This document shows, piece by piece, positions 47,069 to 55,532 of a stretch of 64,000 nt of DNA. Position numbers and translations under genes: made by a program. Below the pieces are notes generated by a model that saw only the letters and a program-made list of their open reading frames with translations, was not told where the DNA came from and ran no database searches. Every line of letters starts with the position of its first letter. Positions within the stretch are counted from its first letter, which is position 1. Origin of the DNA: CAVQBP01 sp963848195 (GTDB lineage: Bacteria > Bacteroidota > Ignavibacteria > Ignavibacteriales > Ignavibacteriaceae); contig CAWKCY010000007.1 in NCBI GenBank assembly GCA_963848195.1, positions 310,001 to 374,000 of the forward strand, written 5' to 3'.

Positions 47069-47643
47069 TTATTTTAATACACCATTACCTGCGATTATAA
47101 GACGCATTCCATTGCCTTTTTGGGAAATTATTAAGGCTTTCGGGCTTTGTCCGTTATCGTATTTCAATATTGAATTATTATTACCTTCTTGAGAAATAAT
47201 ATAATTTCTATTATCTGCAGTAATATTTTCTAATGAAAAATTATTATTTCCCATTTTGAACTATATTTGTAGTATTATTATTACCATCTACATTTTCAAT
47301 TGCTTCATTACCATTCCCAGTTTGAGTTATTGTATTGTTGTTTCCATTACCGGTTTGAGTAATACTGGCGTATTATTATTATTGTTTTGAACAATTGAAG
47401 CAAAATTTGAATTAGCTCTCACCAAAATTTTGAGAAATAGTAGCGTTATTATGTATTCCTACCTGCTCAATATTTGCCTGATTTGTAACTGATGATAATA
47501 GAGCTTTTTGACCAAGATTATTTCCAATTTGTTGAAGAGTAATTAGGTATTAAGTCTTATATGATTATTGTAGTATTAATTATTGCATTCTGAGCATGCA
47601 TAATTACAATAGCATAAAACAAAAAACTAATTTACAATCAATG
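47069..47643 (-). pseudogene. Curlin-repeat protein, degenerate
   Basis: A signal-peptide-like stretch SFLFYAIVIMHAQN (near 47640-47600) is followed, across several frame changes, by curlin units (LQQIGNNLGQKALL, NQANIEQVGIHNNATISQN, ITQTGNGNNNTITQTGNGNEAIENVDG) and the final part NRNYIISQEGNNNSILKYD-NG and ISQKGNGMRLIIAG. In-frame stops and at least four small indels block it. The original would have been about 190 residues, near the size of CsgB. Confidence 0.75.
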
Positions 47644-47764
47644 GGTTTCAAATTTGCATTATATCCTTAATTATCTCTTTTTCTTAACTTAAAATATATA
47701 TTTTAATCTTAAAATTAACAGTGATATTAAAAAATTCGTTGAACTCTAATTACTAATTTATTAA

Positions 47765-48225
47765 TTAATGTTGTAAAACATTAGAAACATTTTTGAGCCA
47801 GTCTTGCAAGACAGTTGAACTATATTAGCGTTACTTAATTGCTGTGTAAATGACCAATTTGAATTACCAGTTGATTGTGTTACATTAGAATTGTTACTAT
47901 TACCGGTCTGAACTGAATTAGCCCAATCATTATTCCCTAGAACTTGATAGCTGAAGAAATATTACTATTACCCGTTTGAGTAGTATATATATTGCTATTA
48001 CCCCAGCTTTGAATCGTATAATGCTGATTATTATCACCATTTGAGGTCATGTTTGCATAGTCATTGATTATCAGTTGATTGATCCATATAACCAAAGGCA
48101 CATTTCCAGTTTGAGTTATAATACCGGTATTGCTAGTACCATTTTAATAATATATTCATCATTCGAGTTACCAACTTGGTCTAAAGTAGCATAGTTTCTA
48201 TTCCCAGTTTGAGCAATTGATGATA
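47765..48225 (-). pseudogene. Out-of-frame C-terminal continuation of the CsgA-like gene
   Basis: Directly after the TAG at 48226, the sequence continues to code curlin units in shifting frames: SSIAQTGNRNYATLDQVGNS, TGIITQTGNV, IYTTQTGNSNIS, NNDWANSVQTGNSNNSNVTQ and a last piece DWLKNVSNVLQH ending at 47765. So the original curlin protein was about 405 residues and now stops after 254. Confidence 0.75.
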
Positions 48226-48987
48226 CTACCATACTGATTTCCAATAGCCTGCACCATTTGAGCTTCCAACTTGAGTAATGTCAGCAGTATTTGAATTACC
48301 ATCCTGGACAACTGAAGAATAATTATTCTGAACTCCGGTTTGATTTTGAAAAGAAATATTACCATTCCCAGTTTGAGTTAAACTTGCAGTGTGTCCGCTC
48401 AAATATGTAGGAGGACTGTTATAAGTTCCACCATTCTGTACTTGACTTGCATAGTTGTTATTACCAGTTGATGAAATGGTAGCTTTATGATTGATACCGC
48501 TTTGAGTTTGGGTAGCGATATTTGAACCACCGACCTGAATAGCATTAACTATTTCATGACTTCCTTCTTGTATCTGCGATGCATTATTATGATTCCCACC
48601 ACTTTGAGAAATATCGGCAGTCATGTTATAACCATCCTGTTTTTGAAAACCAGTATTTGAGTTACCTAACTGAGTAATTGTTGCATCATTATATCCTGTA
48701 TAGCTGAAACCCTGCAACTGAGTTGCTAAATTATTATCTCCAGTTTGTTCAATAGTAACATTTTGTGGAGCAGTGATTCCAGCTTCCTGAAATTGTGTCT
48801 GAGTTGCATTATTATTATTTCCTGTTTGTGTTACTTCTGCATCATTATTGTCAGCGCCGATACCAGCGGTTTGTGTTACTGTAGCTGTATTATTGTTACC
48901 GGTGGAAGTTACAGTATTGGTATTCTGTGCAAAGGTAAAGCCGACTAGAAAAACAACAGCAACTGTTATTGCTAATAACTTTTTCAT
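48226..48987 (-). CDS. CsgA-like curlin-repeat protein, probably truncated
   Basis: About 253 residues from the ATG at 48987 (MKKLLAITVAVVFLVGFTFA signal peptide, AAAGGA ribosome-binding site). The mature part has around ten regular curlin units with N-x-A-x-x-x-Q-x-G spacing of about 22 residues (GNNNTATVTQTAG, NNDAEVTQTGNNNNATQTQ, GDNNLATQLQG, GSNIATQTQSG, GNGNISFQNQTG, GNSNTADITQVG). It should be the major amyloid fibre subunit. The last residues YWKSVW are not curlin-like, and the coding pattern continues in another frame for a further 460 bp, so a small indel has cut it. The longer reading frame upstream to 49065 has no signal peptide at its start and is not preferred. Confidence 0.85.
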   Translation of the reverse strand: MKKLLAITVAVVFLVGFTFAQNTNTVTSTGNNNTATVTQTAGIGADNNDAEVTQTGNNNNATQTQFQEAGITAPQNVTIEQTGDNNLATQLQGFSYTGYNDATITQLGNSNTGFQKQDGYNMTADISQSGGNHNNASQIQEGSHEIVNAIQVGGSNIATQTQSGINHKATISSTGNNNYASQVQNGGTYNSPPTYLSGHTASLTQTGNGNISFQNQTGVQNNYSSVVQDGNSNTADITQVGSSNGAGYWKSVW

Positions 48988-49471
48988 TTTAAGTCCTTTA
49001 TAAATTTTAAAAAATAGTTTTAACAAAGCGTTCCAGATAACTGAAAGAATAATCTTTTCAAGCATCTGCCGGCAATTTCTTTCCCTGTTTTTAATTAAAT
49101 AATTATTATTTAATTTAACATAAGAATTTAAGCTTGTGGCGGCGTTGGAGTTCTGCGCAATCTATTCTATACTAAGTATAGTTTAGATGAGCTCTTTCGC
49201 TGCCTTTTTTATGCAATACATTCTGCCGGAACTGTAGTGCATAAAAAATTATGATTTATACACCTCCTTTCTTAATAATCCATAAGTAAAGGGCTAAAGC
49301 CCATCTTATTTTAGTGAGCTTCCATATTCCCCGGCCTAAAGGCCCGGGCAATAAACTTGGTGCCCGTTCTCAGGATACATTGCTTGAATAAGCAAATTAT
49401 TTATATTCCCTCAATACCCTCCTTTCATTCCCCTATACTTAATTAAAAGAATCTTATACTTATTTATTTTT
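48988..49471. other. Spacer between csgG and the curlin genes, with hairpins
   Basis: No gene. GGGCT-AAA-GCCC at 49299-49308 and GGCCTAAAGGCCCGGGC near 49344 are GGCTAAAGCC-type hairpins; TACTAAGTATAGTTTAGAT near 49170 is partly self-complementary. The A/T-rich stretch at 49090-49125 probably holds the promoter of the CsgA-like gene. No sigma-54 promoter (GG-N10-GC) of good quality was found. Confidence 0.45.
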
Positions 49472-50863
49472 TCAGAAATAGAAGTTCAATCCTAAATTTC
49501 CGTTCCAGAAATAGTCATAGTATTTCCCATTTACCAGGTTGTCTAATTTGTCATTTAATATATAATGGTTATTAAGCTCGAAGTTTACTCCTATGAGTTT
49601 ACTTACTCTGTATTCAATGCCGCCGCCCCAGACAAAAGAAGCATAATTAGTATAACTTAATGTAACGGGGTAGGAAGGTGTAGAGCTATTAATTCTTTCT
49701 CTCGATACTACTCCCCCTCCAAATAGGAAATAGGGAGAAACATTAAAGCCTGAAAGAAAATAATAAACACCTCTGATATCAGCGTAACTAAATTCTGTTT
49801 TAAATGAATTCTGAGCAGATAAAGTTCCTCTTGCGAGGCTCAGCTCCAGGGAAAAATTAGATGAAGCTGCATATCTGAATTTCAAACCTGCAGCGGCATT
49901 TATTTCGGAATTCGAATAATCTCCGGAATAGAGCATCCCGCCTGCATTTACTCCAATTGTATATTTCCCTTTTGTTTCAGAAATAGGACGTCCCATAAAA
50001 TCTACATTCAGATTTTCATTAGTTTCCTTTATATAATTTGTAAAGGCGAGGCTTGCACTATCGGCGGGGTTCTTTAACTGCCATAGCCCATCTTTTACAC
50101 CTTCAATTACCATACTCTGCACAGCTTTTTGAATTGCTTCGGTGACTGCAATATTTACCGGTTCATTGTAGGTGAAACCTATTTCTCCTTCGAGTAATTG
50201 ATTAAGAGCAACAAACTTGTAAACTCCTCCATCTATTTCCTGAGATAAAACGGTTTTGGAAGAATAAACTGTTTTCAATATTCTTCCGTTCTGCGTTGAA
50301 GTTGCTCTAAGATAAACGGTTACCCTATCCTGGTGATACTGTCCTGAAGCACTTATACCCAAATATTTAATACCTTCTCCGCCGGTTAAAACATTTGCAT
50401 CATAAGAAATAATACCACCTTCGAGTATTATACCTGCATATAATAATGGGGGTAAATCGGGGAGTTTTTTACCGTCCGAACCAAGATAATTTTCTCTGCT
50501 TGAGCGGATTATTTTCCTTTCATTTAAGAGATCGGACAGACCTTCTCTCTCAATTGGTATAAACCAGTGTGAATCTTCAAGAGCTTTAATTAGGATAGAG
50601 GTTGCTCCCTGAGTAACGGCTGTAGAAAAACTTGAACCAGTACTAGAGATTTTATACTGTCCGGTTTGATCTCTGAAAGTATATATCGCGGCAACAACAG
50701 GTTCATTTGGTAAGGGCAATTCACTCAATGCCTGATCCATTGATGTTCTTGGTCCTACAGATGCATTTGAGGTACGGAAGGGTTCGAGGGCTGCACAGCC
50801 ATTTAAAATCTGAAATGTAATTATTGCCAATAACGTAACAAGTATAACCTGGGATTTATGCAT
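49472..50863 (-). CDS. csgG: CsgG curli secretion channel fused to a C-terminal beta-barrel domain
   Basis: 463 residues. Lipobox ILNGC, so an outer-membrane lipoprotein. Residues about 50-280 are a full CsgG: FRDQTGQYKISS, FSTAVTQGATSILIKALEDS, WFIPIEREGLSDLLNERKII, LEGGIISYDANVLTGGEG, LLEGEIGFTYNEPV and KDGLWQL. The Phe of the channel eyelet is kept (SSFSTAV), while the Tyr and Asn of the Escherichia eyelet are not. Escherichia CsgG ends here, but this protein goes on for about 180 residues of a second barrel-like domain (GKYTIGVNAGGMLYSGDY, FRYAASSNFSLELSLA, VSPYFLFGGGVVSRER, NGNLGLNFYF) of the outer-membrane-protein type. ATG at 50863 is chosen because it starts the signal peptide. Confidence 0.92.
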   Translation of the reverse strand: MHKSQVILVTLLAIITFQILNGCAALEPFRTSNASVGPRTSMDQALSELPLPNEPVVAAIYTFRDQTGQYKISSTGSSFSTAVTQGATSILIKALEDSHWFIPIEREGLSDLLNERKIIRSSRENYLGSDGKKLPDLPPLLYAGIILEGGIISYDANVLTGGEGIKYLGISASGQYHQDRVTVYLRATSTQNGRILKTVYSSKTVLSQEIDGGVYKFVALNQLLEGEIGFTYNEPVNIAVTEAIQKAVQSMVIEGVKDGLWQLKNPADSASLAFTNYIKETNENLNVDFMGRPISETKGKYTIGVNAGGMLYSGDYSNSEINAAAGLKFRYAASSNFSLELSLARGTLSAQNSFKTEFSYADIRGVYYFLSGFNVSPYFLFGGGVVSRERINSSTPSYPVTLSYTNYASFVWGGGIEYRVSKLIGVNFELNNHYILNDKLDNLVNGKYYDYFWNGNLGLNFYF

Positions 50864-51052
50864 ATAGTATTCTCTTATATTGATATTGAGAATGAACAAA
50901 AAATAATATTATTTATTTCACCCGTTCCGGGTTTTGTGTATTACTTCTATCATATATTATCTACAATAATATCACACCTTCGGTGTTATAAATTCTTTTT
51001 AATGGCAATCTTCCAAGGGATGACATATGATTTTGGGTCATCCTCATGGGTT
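50864..51052. other. Spacer between csgF and csgG with hairpin
   Basis: ATATCACACC-TTC-GGTGTTATAA near 50958-50980 belongs to the TTC/CTAC-loop hairpin family. Nothing else recognised. Confidence 0.5.
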
Positions 51053-51484
51053 TTAATAAAAGGGGACGATGACACTTGTTTGACCTCCGTTTGAATTATC
51101 CTGAATATTTATATGGATGCCGTCATTCTGCGGGTTTATATCCACATTATAATTTCCAAACTCGTAATGTCCTTTATTTAATGAACTTTCACCAAAGACC
51201 TGCGATATAATTTTTTGAGAAAGCTGGCTTAAGATTGCATTATTGAGGGTTGACTGGAAATTATCCAGCGGATTATTACTATATGGATTATATGCAGAAG
51301 ATGATGAGCTGGCAGTGAATTTTTTTTCAGCTTGTGCTTCAGCCAGCAATTGGGTTCCATTATAATAGTATCCTCCGAAATTTGGATTAACCGGAGTATA
51401 AACCAGCTGCTGAGCAAATATATTTTTACTGCAAATAAATAAGAGAAGCAGTGAAAATAAGAAATAGAAAATAGGACGTTTCAT
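51053..51484 (-). CDS. csgF: Curli assembly protein CsgF
   Basis: 143 residues. Signal peptide to IFAQ. The start of the mature protein, LVYTPVNPNFGGYYYNGTQLLAEAQAEK, is the CsgF signature: in Escherichia the NPNFGG segment plugs into the CsgG channel. The C-terminal half (LDNFQSTLNNAILSQLSQKII and INIQDNSNGGQTSVIV) matches the rest of the family. It acts at the cell surface to couple CsgG to fibre nucleation. Lies between csgE and csgG on the same strand. Confidence 0.93.
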   Translation of the reverse strand: MKRPIFYFLFSLLLLFICSKNIFAQQLVYTPVNPNFGGYYYNGTQLLAEAQAEKKFTASSSSSAYNPYSNNPLDNFQSTLNNAILSQLSQKIISQVFGESSLNKGHYEFGNYNVDINPQNDGIHINIQDNSNGGQTSVIVPFY

Positions 51485-51566
51485 TAGTTTACCTCAAATA
51501 GTTTTGCATATTTCTAAAATCCAACGTTTTATCAGAATGACAATTAGAGGTTGTCACGAATTTGTA

Positions 51567-52130
51567 TCAATAAATTCCCGTGCCCTTCAAATCCTCTCCC
51601 TGCAGATCTTTCTGTATTTGCTGGTAATTTACCAGGTATGAAAAAGCATACTCAGTGCCCTGTTCTGCATTTGTCTTAATAGTTTCATACCTTGGCTGAA
51701 TAAATTTTTGAAAGATGTAATTGCCATTAACTTTAATTAAAATTACTGTTCCGAATCTTGGGAGGGGTTTTTCTTCAATTATAATAGTATAATCACCGAT
51801 ATTATCCGGGGGATTCCAATTCTTATTAAACAGGTCAACAAAGTCTTTTCCCCATTTACTTTGAGTATGATCAATAATTAGATCGCCTATTCCAAGGTTT
51901 TCAGTACCGGTATTATTCTGTACGGAAGCGGAATCATTTTTTGAATCCGGGTTATACTGTGCATCTTGCGAATAAGTGTTTAGGGGATTTAGAGTAATCA
52001 TTATTATAGAAATTATTGAGACATAAATTATTTTATTAAAAATTTTTAAGTAATTGAGATTCTTCCCCGCAAATCGGGACAGGCACTCCACTTCGTTCCG
52101 TTCAGAATGACAATGTTTTTGTAATTTCAT
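51567..52130 (-). CDS. csgE: Curli assembly protein CsgE, N-terminus altered by a repeat
   Basis: 187 residues. The core LGIGDLIIDHTQSKWGKDFVDLFNKNW, YTIIIEEKPLPRFGTVILIKVNG and FIQPRYETIKTNAEQG is a clear CsgE, the periplasmic adaptor that closes the CsgG channel and brings in CsgA. A hydrophobic signal segment (IIYVSIISIIMITL) precedes it, but the first 24 residues (KLQKHCHSERNEVECLSRFA) are encoded by a common dispersed repeat, so the original start codon appears to have been replaced. The ATG at 52130 abuts the stop codon of the CheW-like gene (TAAATG). Whether export still works with this N-terminus is unclear. Confidence 0.9.
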   Translation of the reverse strand: MKLQKHCHSERNEVECLSRFAGKNLNYLKIFNKIIYVSIISIIMITLNPLNTYSQDAQYNPDSKNDSASVQNNTGTENLGIGDLIIDHTQSKWGKDFVDLFNKNWNPPDNIGDYTIIIEEKPLPRFGTVILIKVNGNYIFQKFIQPRYETIKTNAEQGTEYAFSYLVNYQQIQKDLQGEDLKGTGIY

Positions 52131-52160
52131 TTAATTAAAAGATGACATCTTTAGATAGTA
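52060..52160. repeat. Two repeat fragments at the CheW/CsgE junction
   Basis: 52065-52118 contains GTCATTCTGAACGGAACGAAG in complement, the CHSERNE-type dispersed repeat. 52137-52156 contains AAAAGATGACATCTTTAGA, half of the GATGACATC element. Both lie in coding sequence: the first gives CsgE its N-terminus, the second gives the CheW-like protein its last residues. Confidence 0.7.
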
Positions 52161-52628
52161 CTTTTTAATGGTTTTCAATTCACAGCTTAATTGTTCCAGA
52201 TCCAGGAGAAAAATATTTCTTTTTTGAAGAGACAATTCTCCGCAAATATATTTTTCATTAATTGCCGGTTTCATCTTAAGATACTTTTTCCGGAATATTG
52301 AATCGGTTGTAACAATTTCAATTATTTTATCGACTATAAAACCAAACATTTTACCTAGAGTTTCAAAAAGAATTATTCTTGAATTGTTTGTAAAATGGGT
52401 CACCGGGATTTTTAATGTTTCATTTATATCTATAATTCTGAACGACTGTCCCTCATAGTAAACTTCATCTTTGAATTTATTTTTATAATTAAATTTTACA
52501 TCATTTAGTTTAATAATAGCATCAAGATTTATTGTATCGGCGCAAAATACCTTATTGCCTATATCAAATATTAGTAAACCTTCAATTGCGTCCAGAGTAT
52601 CTTGATTTATGCTTTTAATATTGTGCAA
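52131..52628 (-). CDS. CheW-like domain protein
   Basis: 165 residues. CheW/SH3-like fold: LLIFDIGNKVFCADTINLDAI, SFRIIDINETLKIP, RIILFETLGKMFGFIVDKIIEIV and ELSLQKRNIFLLDLEQL follow the usual five-strand layout. CheW proteins link chemoreceptors to CheA, but no CheA or receptor gene is in the window. Directly upstream of csgE with no gap, so a role in controlling curli or surface behaviour is possible; inference from position only. The last residues (LKMSSFN) come from a GATGACATC element. Confidence 0.8.
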   Translation of the reverse strand: MHNIKSINQDTLDAIEGLLIFDIGNKVFCADTINLDAIIKLNDVKFNYKNKFKDEVYYEGQSFRIIDINETLKIPVTHFTNNSRIILFETLGKMFGFIVDKIIEIVTTDSIFRKKYLKMKPAINEKYICGELSLQKRNIFLLDLEQLSCELKTIKKYYLKMSSFN

Positions 52629-53160
52629 AAGGTAGTTCCCTTATAATAAATTAAAAGTTCCCTCTTCGTTGAGTTCAATAAAAACCAACTATCATGCCGG
52701 ATAAGTTTACTTTGATTATAGGGCATAAATTGAGATTATGGGAATAAAAATTAGAAAGAGTCTAAAAATTGGACAGGGGGATTATAAGAATTGGACACAG
52801 GAAGAAGATTGCAAAATTGCAAAATTACAAAATTACAAGATTAGATTGCAAAATTACAATCCCGCAAGCGGGACAGGAATTACAAGATTTGTCTATTGCA
52901 CTCCTCCGGAGTGCGGATATGTTTGGTTTATTCAGGTTCTATAAATATAAATCGCTCCTCCGGAGCGAAGACAAAATTAAAAGAGGCCTGTGAAAATTCA
53001 AATTGTAGGGCGATTCTCTGAATCGCTAATGAGAATTTTGGTTGAATTTTATAATAAGTTAAACGAAACAGAGTTTCGTTCTACACTTTTCACACTGGCT
53101 CTTTAGTGAAGTGATATAGAGTAGATGAGCTGCGAGCGGGGGGTTTAGTCTCATAAAATT
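52629..53160. other. Spacer with repeats between the CheW-like and NtrC-type genes
   Basis: 52806-52875 ATTGCAAAATTACAAAATT repeat; GCACT-CC-GGAGTGC near 52899-52912 and CGCTCC-TCC-GGAGCG near 52952 hairpins; family-C element copy at 52981-53106. No gene. Confidence 0.7.
52981..53106. repeat. Family-C element, third copy
   Basis: AGAGGCCTGTGAAAATTC at one end and, inverted, AAAGAGCCAGTGTGAAAAG at the other. Inside are GCGATTC-TCT-GAATCGC and AACGAAAC-AGA-GTTTCGTT. Confidence 0.8.
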
Positions 53161-54522
53161 CTAAACGGATTTTTCTAAGGAATAGGCTTTTATTTTGTTG
53201 TAGAGAGTTTGACGGGAGATTTGTAGTAATTCTGCGGCTTCTTTTTTATCCCAATTGACTTTATCGAGCACATGTTTAATATGGACTTTTTCAACTTCTC
53301 CCAGGCTTAGATTCTGGGGATTATATTTACCATTACCATTGCCATTGCCATTGCTTTTATGTCTTAATAATAAATTATCTTTTTCCAGTACTTCACCTTT
53401 TGCGAGAACAACTGCCTGCATTAAAGTATTTTCCAGTTCTCTAACATTGCCGATCCATTCATAATTCTGAATCATTTCCATTACTTCTGTCGGTATTTTA
53501 CAGACTTCTTTATGAAGTTCTTTATTTATTTTCTTTAGAAGATGAATAACGAGGACGGGGATATCGTTTTTTCTTTCTCTAAGCGGGGGTACAAATATGG
53601 TAAACACCTTAAGTCTATAATAAAGATCTTCACGGAATTTTCCCTGTTCCACAAGTTCTTCTAAGTTTTTATTTGTTGCAGTAACGATTCTAGCTGTCAT
53701 CGGGATACTGACTTCACCACCGACTCTTTCAAATTCTTTTTCCTGCAAAACTCTTAGAAGCTTTACTTGAAGGTTTGGTGATATTTCAGAAATTTCATCT
53801 AAAAATATCGTTCCTTCGCCGGCTAATTCAAATTTACCTTTTTTATCCTTAACGGCTCCAGTAAACGCACCTCTTACATGTCCGAATAGTTCACTCTCAA
53901 GTAATGTTTCACTTAGAGCAGTGCAGTTAACGGCAATAAAAGGGTGGTTTTTTGTTATCCCGGAGTAATGAATTATTTTAGTGATTAATTCTTTTCCGGT
54001 ACCACTTTCGCCGGTTACTAAAACACTAACCCTATTTGATGAAACCTTTCCTATTTTCTTCAATACCTCTTTCATTACAGGGGTTTTGCCAATCAGGCTA
54101 TTTTCAATCTGGTAAGCTTCACTCCCCTTAGAAATGGTTACTTCCAGATGCTCGCTAATTTTTTTACCTTCCAGAGCACGATTTACTATAACAATTAGCC
54201 GGTCAACATCCAGCGGTTTTTCGAGATAATCGTAAGCACCTAGCTGAATAGCTTTAATTGTTGATTTACCGTCTCCGTAGGCTGTCATTATTATTACGGG
54301 TATGCTGGAATCAGAAGAATTCACTTTTTCAAGGACTTCGAGGCCGTTTAATTTTGGGAGTTTAATGTCGCATATGATTAATGTAGGATGTTCCTTTTCA
54401 AATATTTCCAGCCCTTCTTCACCGTCTTCCGCAAACAATATTTTAAAATTGATTTCAGATAGGAAGATTTTTAATGTATCCCTTATCGATTTATCATCAT
54501 CAATAATTAGTATTTTATTCAA
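53161..54522 (-). CDS. NtrC-type sigma-54-dependent response regulator
   Basis: 453 residues. Receiver domain residues 1-120 (KILIIDDDKSIRDTL, phospho-acceptor Asp in LIICDIKLPKLNG, VIIMTAYGD, YLEKPLD). Central AAA+ domain with GESGTGKE Walker A, the GAFTGA loop that contacts sigma-54, GTIFLDEIS Walker B and R-fingers. C-terminal Fis-type helix-turn-helix (KKEAAELLQISRQTLYNKIKAY). It activates sigma-54 promoters after phosphorylation. The TTG at 54522 follows AGGAGA at good spacing; two in-frame ATG codons further up (54561, 54546) are less likely. The likely partner kinase is the broken gene at 55533. Nearby curli genes are possible targets. Confidence 0.93.
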   Translation of the reverse strand: MNKILIIDDDKSIRDTLKIFLSEINFKILFAEDGEEGLEIFEKEHPTLIICDIKLPKLNGLEVLEKVNSSDSSIPVIIMTAYGDGKSTIKAIQLGAYDYLEKPLDVDRLIVIVNRALEGKKISEHLEVTISKGSEAYQIENSLIGKTPVMKEVLKKIGKVSSNRVSVLVTGESGTGKELITKIIHYSGITKNHPFIAVNCTALSETLLESELFGHVRGAFTGAVKDKKGKFELAGEGTIFLDEISEISPNLQVKLLRVLQEKEFERVGGEVSIPMTARIVTATNKNLEELVEQGKFREDLYYRLKVFTIFVPPLRERKNDIPVLVIHLLKKINKELHKEVCKIPTEVMEMIQNYEWIGNVRELENTLMQAVVLAKGEVLEKDNLLLRHKSNGNGNGNGKYNPQNLSLGEVEKVHIKHVLDKVNWDKKEAAELLQISRQTLYNKIKAYSLEKSV

Positions 54523-55532
54523 TCCCTGTTCTCCTTTTTTTTGCATATAAAATTTTTGCAAATCTATAGCTGATTTTGAAAGTCAAAAACCGTGCAGTTT
54601 TGTAAAAACAGAATAATATTGTAGGATAATTTTCATCATAAATTAGAAATATTGCTTAAAAAATGATGTTTTTGGAATGAATTGATATACATAATATAGA
54701 TAAAATTATTTTGGATTTTTTATTCTTGATTTAGTAATTAATTAACACAGGGGGGAGGGAAATGTTTTATATTGATACATGGACATTAGTGATTGGTCAT
54801 TGGTCAATGGAGTGATTGGTAATGATGGTCATTGGTCAATAGTCATGGAGTGATGGAATATGGTCATGATTGGTCATTGGACATGGAGTGATTGAGTGTC
54901 ATTTAATAGTAATTTGATGGAATGATGGGGATGGATGGAATGGATGGAATGATGGAATGATGGAATGATGGAGTGATGGAATGATGGAATGGAGTGGAGT
55001 GATGGAGTGATGGAGTAATGGATGGGAATGATGGATGATGGATATGATTAGGAGTTCGATGGAATGATGGAATGATACGAGTATGAAGAAATGGGATATG
55101 ATTTTGATTTTGATTGTAGAGGTATAGGGACATTTGATTGAAATGTTAAAACGGTTAAAAGGGTTGTTGTTTCTCATGTGTCCAATGGATGAATCCATTG
55201 GTTAATGATATTCATATCTAAAAAAATGAATTAATTGTATTAATGATATTGCATAATTAAAATAAATTTATTACATAGCAATGTTTACATTATTTTTTAT
55301 GCAGCCTTAATGGGCAAAGGCGATTATCTGCTGTTATATCTTATTGAAAGTAACTATTTTCTGTTAGCGTCTCTTTAGATTAAAAAAGTAAACTGTCATT
55401 TCTTTTAACCAGGGTATATTAAATAAAGTTAAAGCTAAGAGCCTGAGAGCGTTTTATTAACTAAAACGTGAGGCTCACCTTTGAGGTGAACGTCACTTTT
55501 GAGTTAATTAAGAATAATTTTGGGTAATTAGT
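54523..55532. repeat. 1-kb spacer made largely of simple repeats
   Basis: 54786-54900: TCATTGGTCAATGGAGTGATTGG units. 54905-55075: GGAATGATGGAATGATGGAGTGAT units, period 8. 55183-55206: CCAATGG-ATGAAT-CCATTGG hairpin. 55465-55500: ACGTGAGGCTCACCTTTGAGGTGAACGT-like inverted segment. No gene is supported; reading frames inside the array are rejected. Confidence 0.85.

Noticed and set aside
49130..49300. tRNA or small RNA gene
   Set aside because: Some inverted pairing, but no tRNA-like arms or conserved loops could be matched.
54899..55198. His/Ser/Pro-rich frames on the minus strand
   Set aside because: Translations of the GGAATGAT simple repeat in two frames; no gene features.
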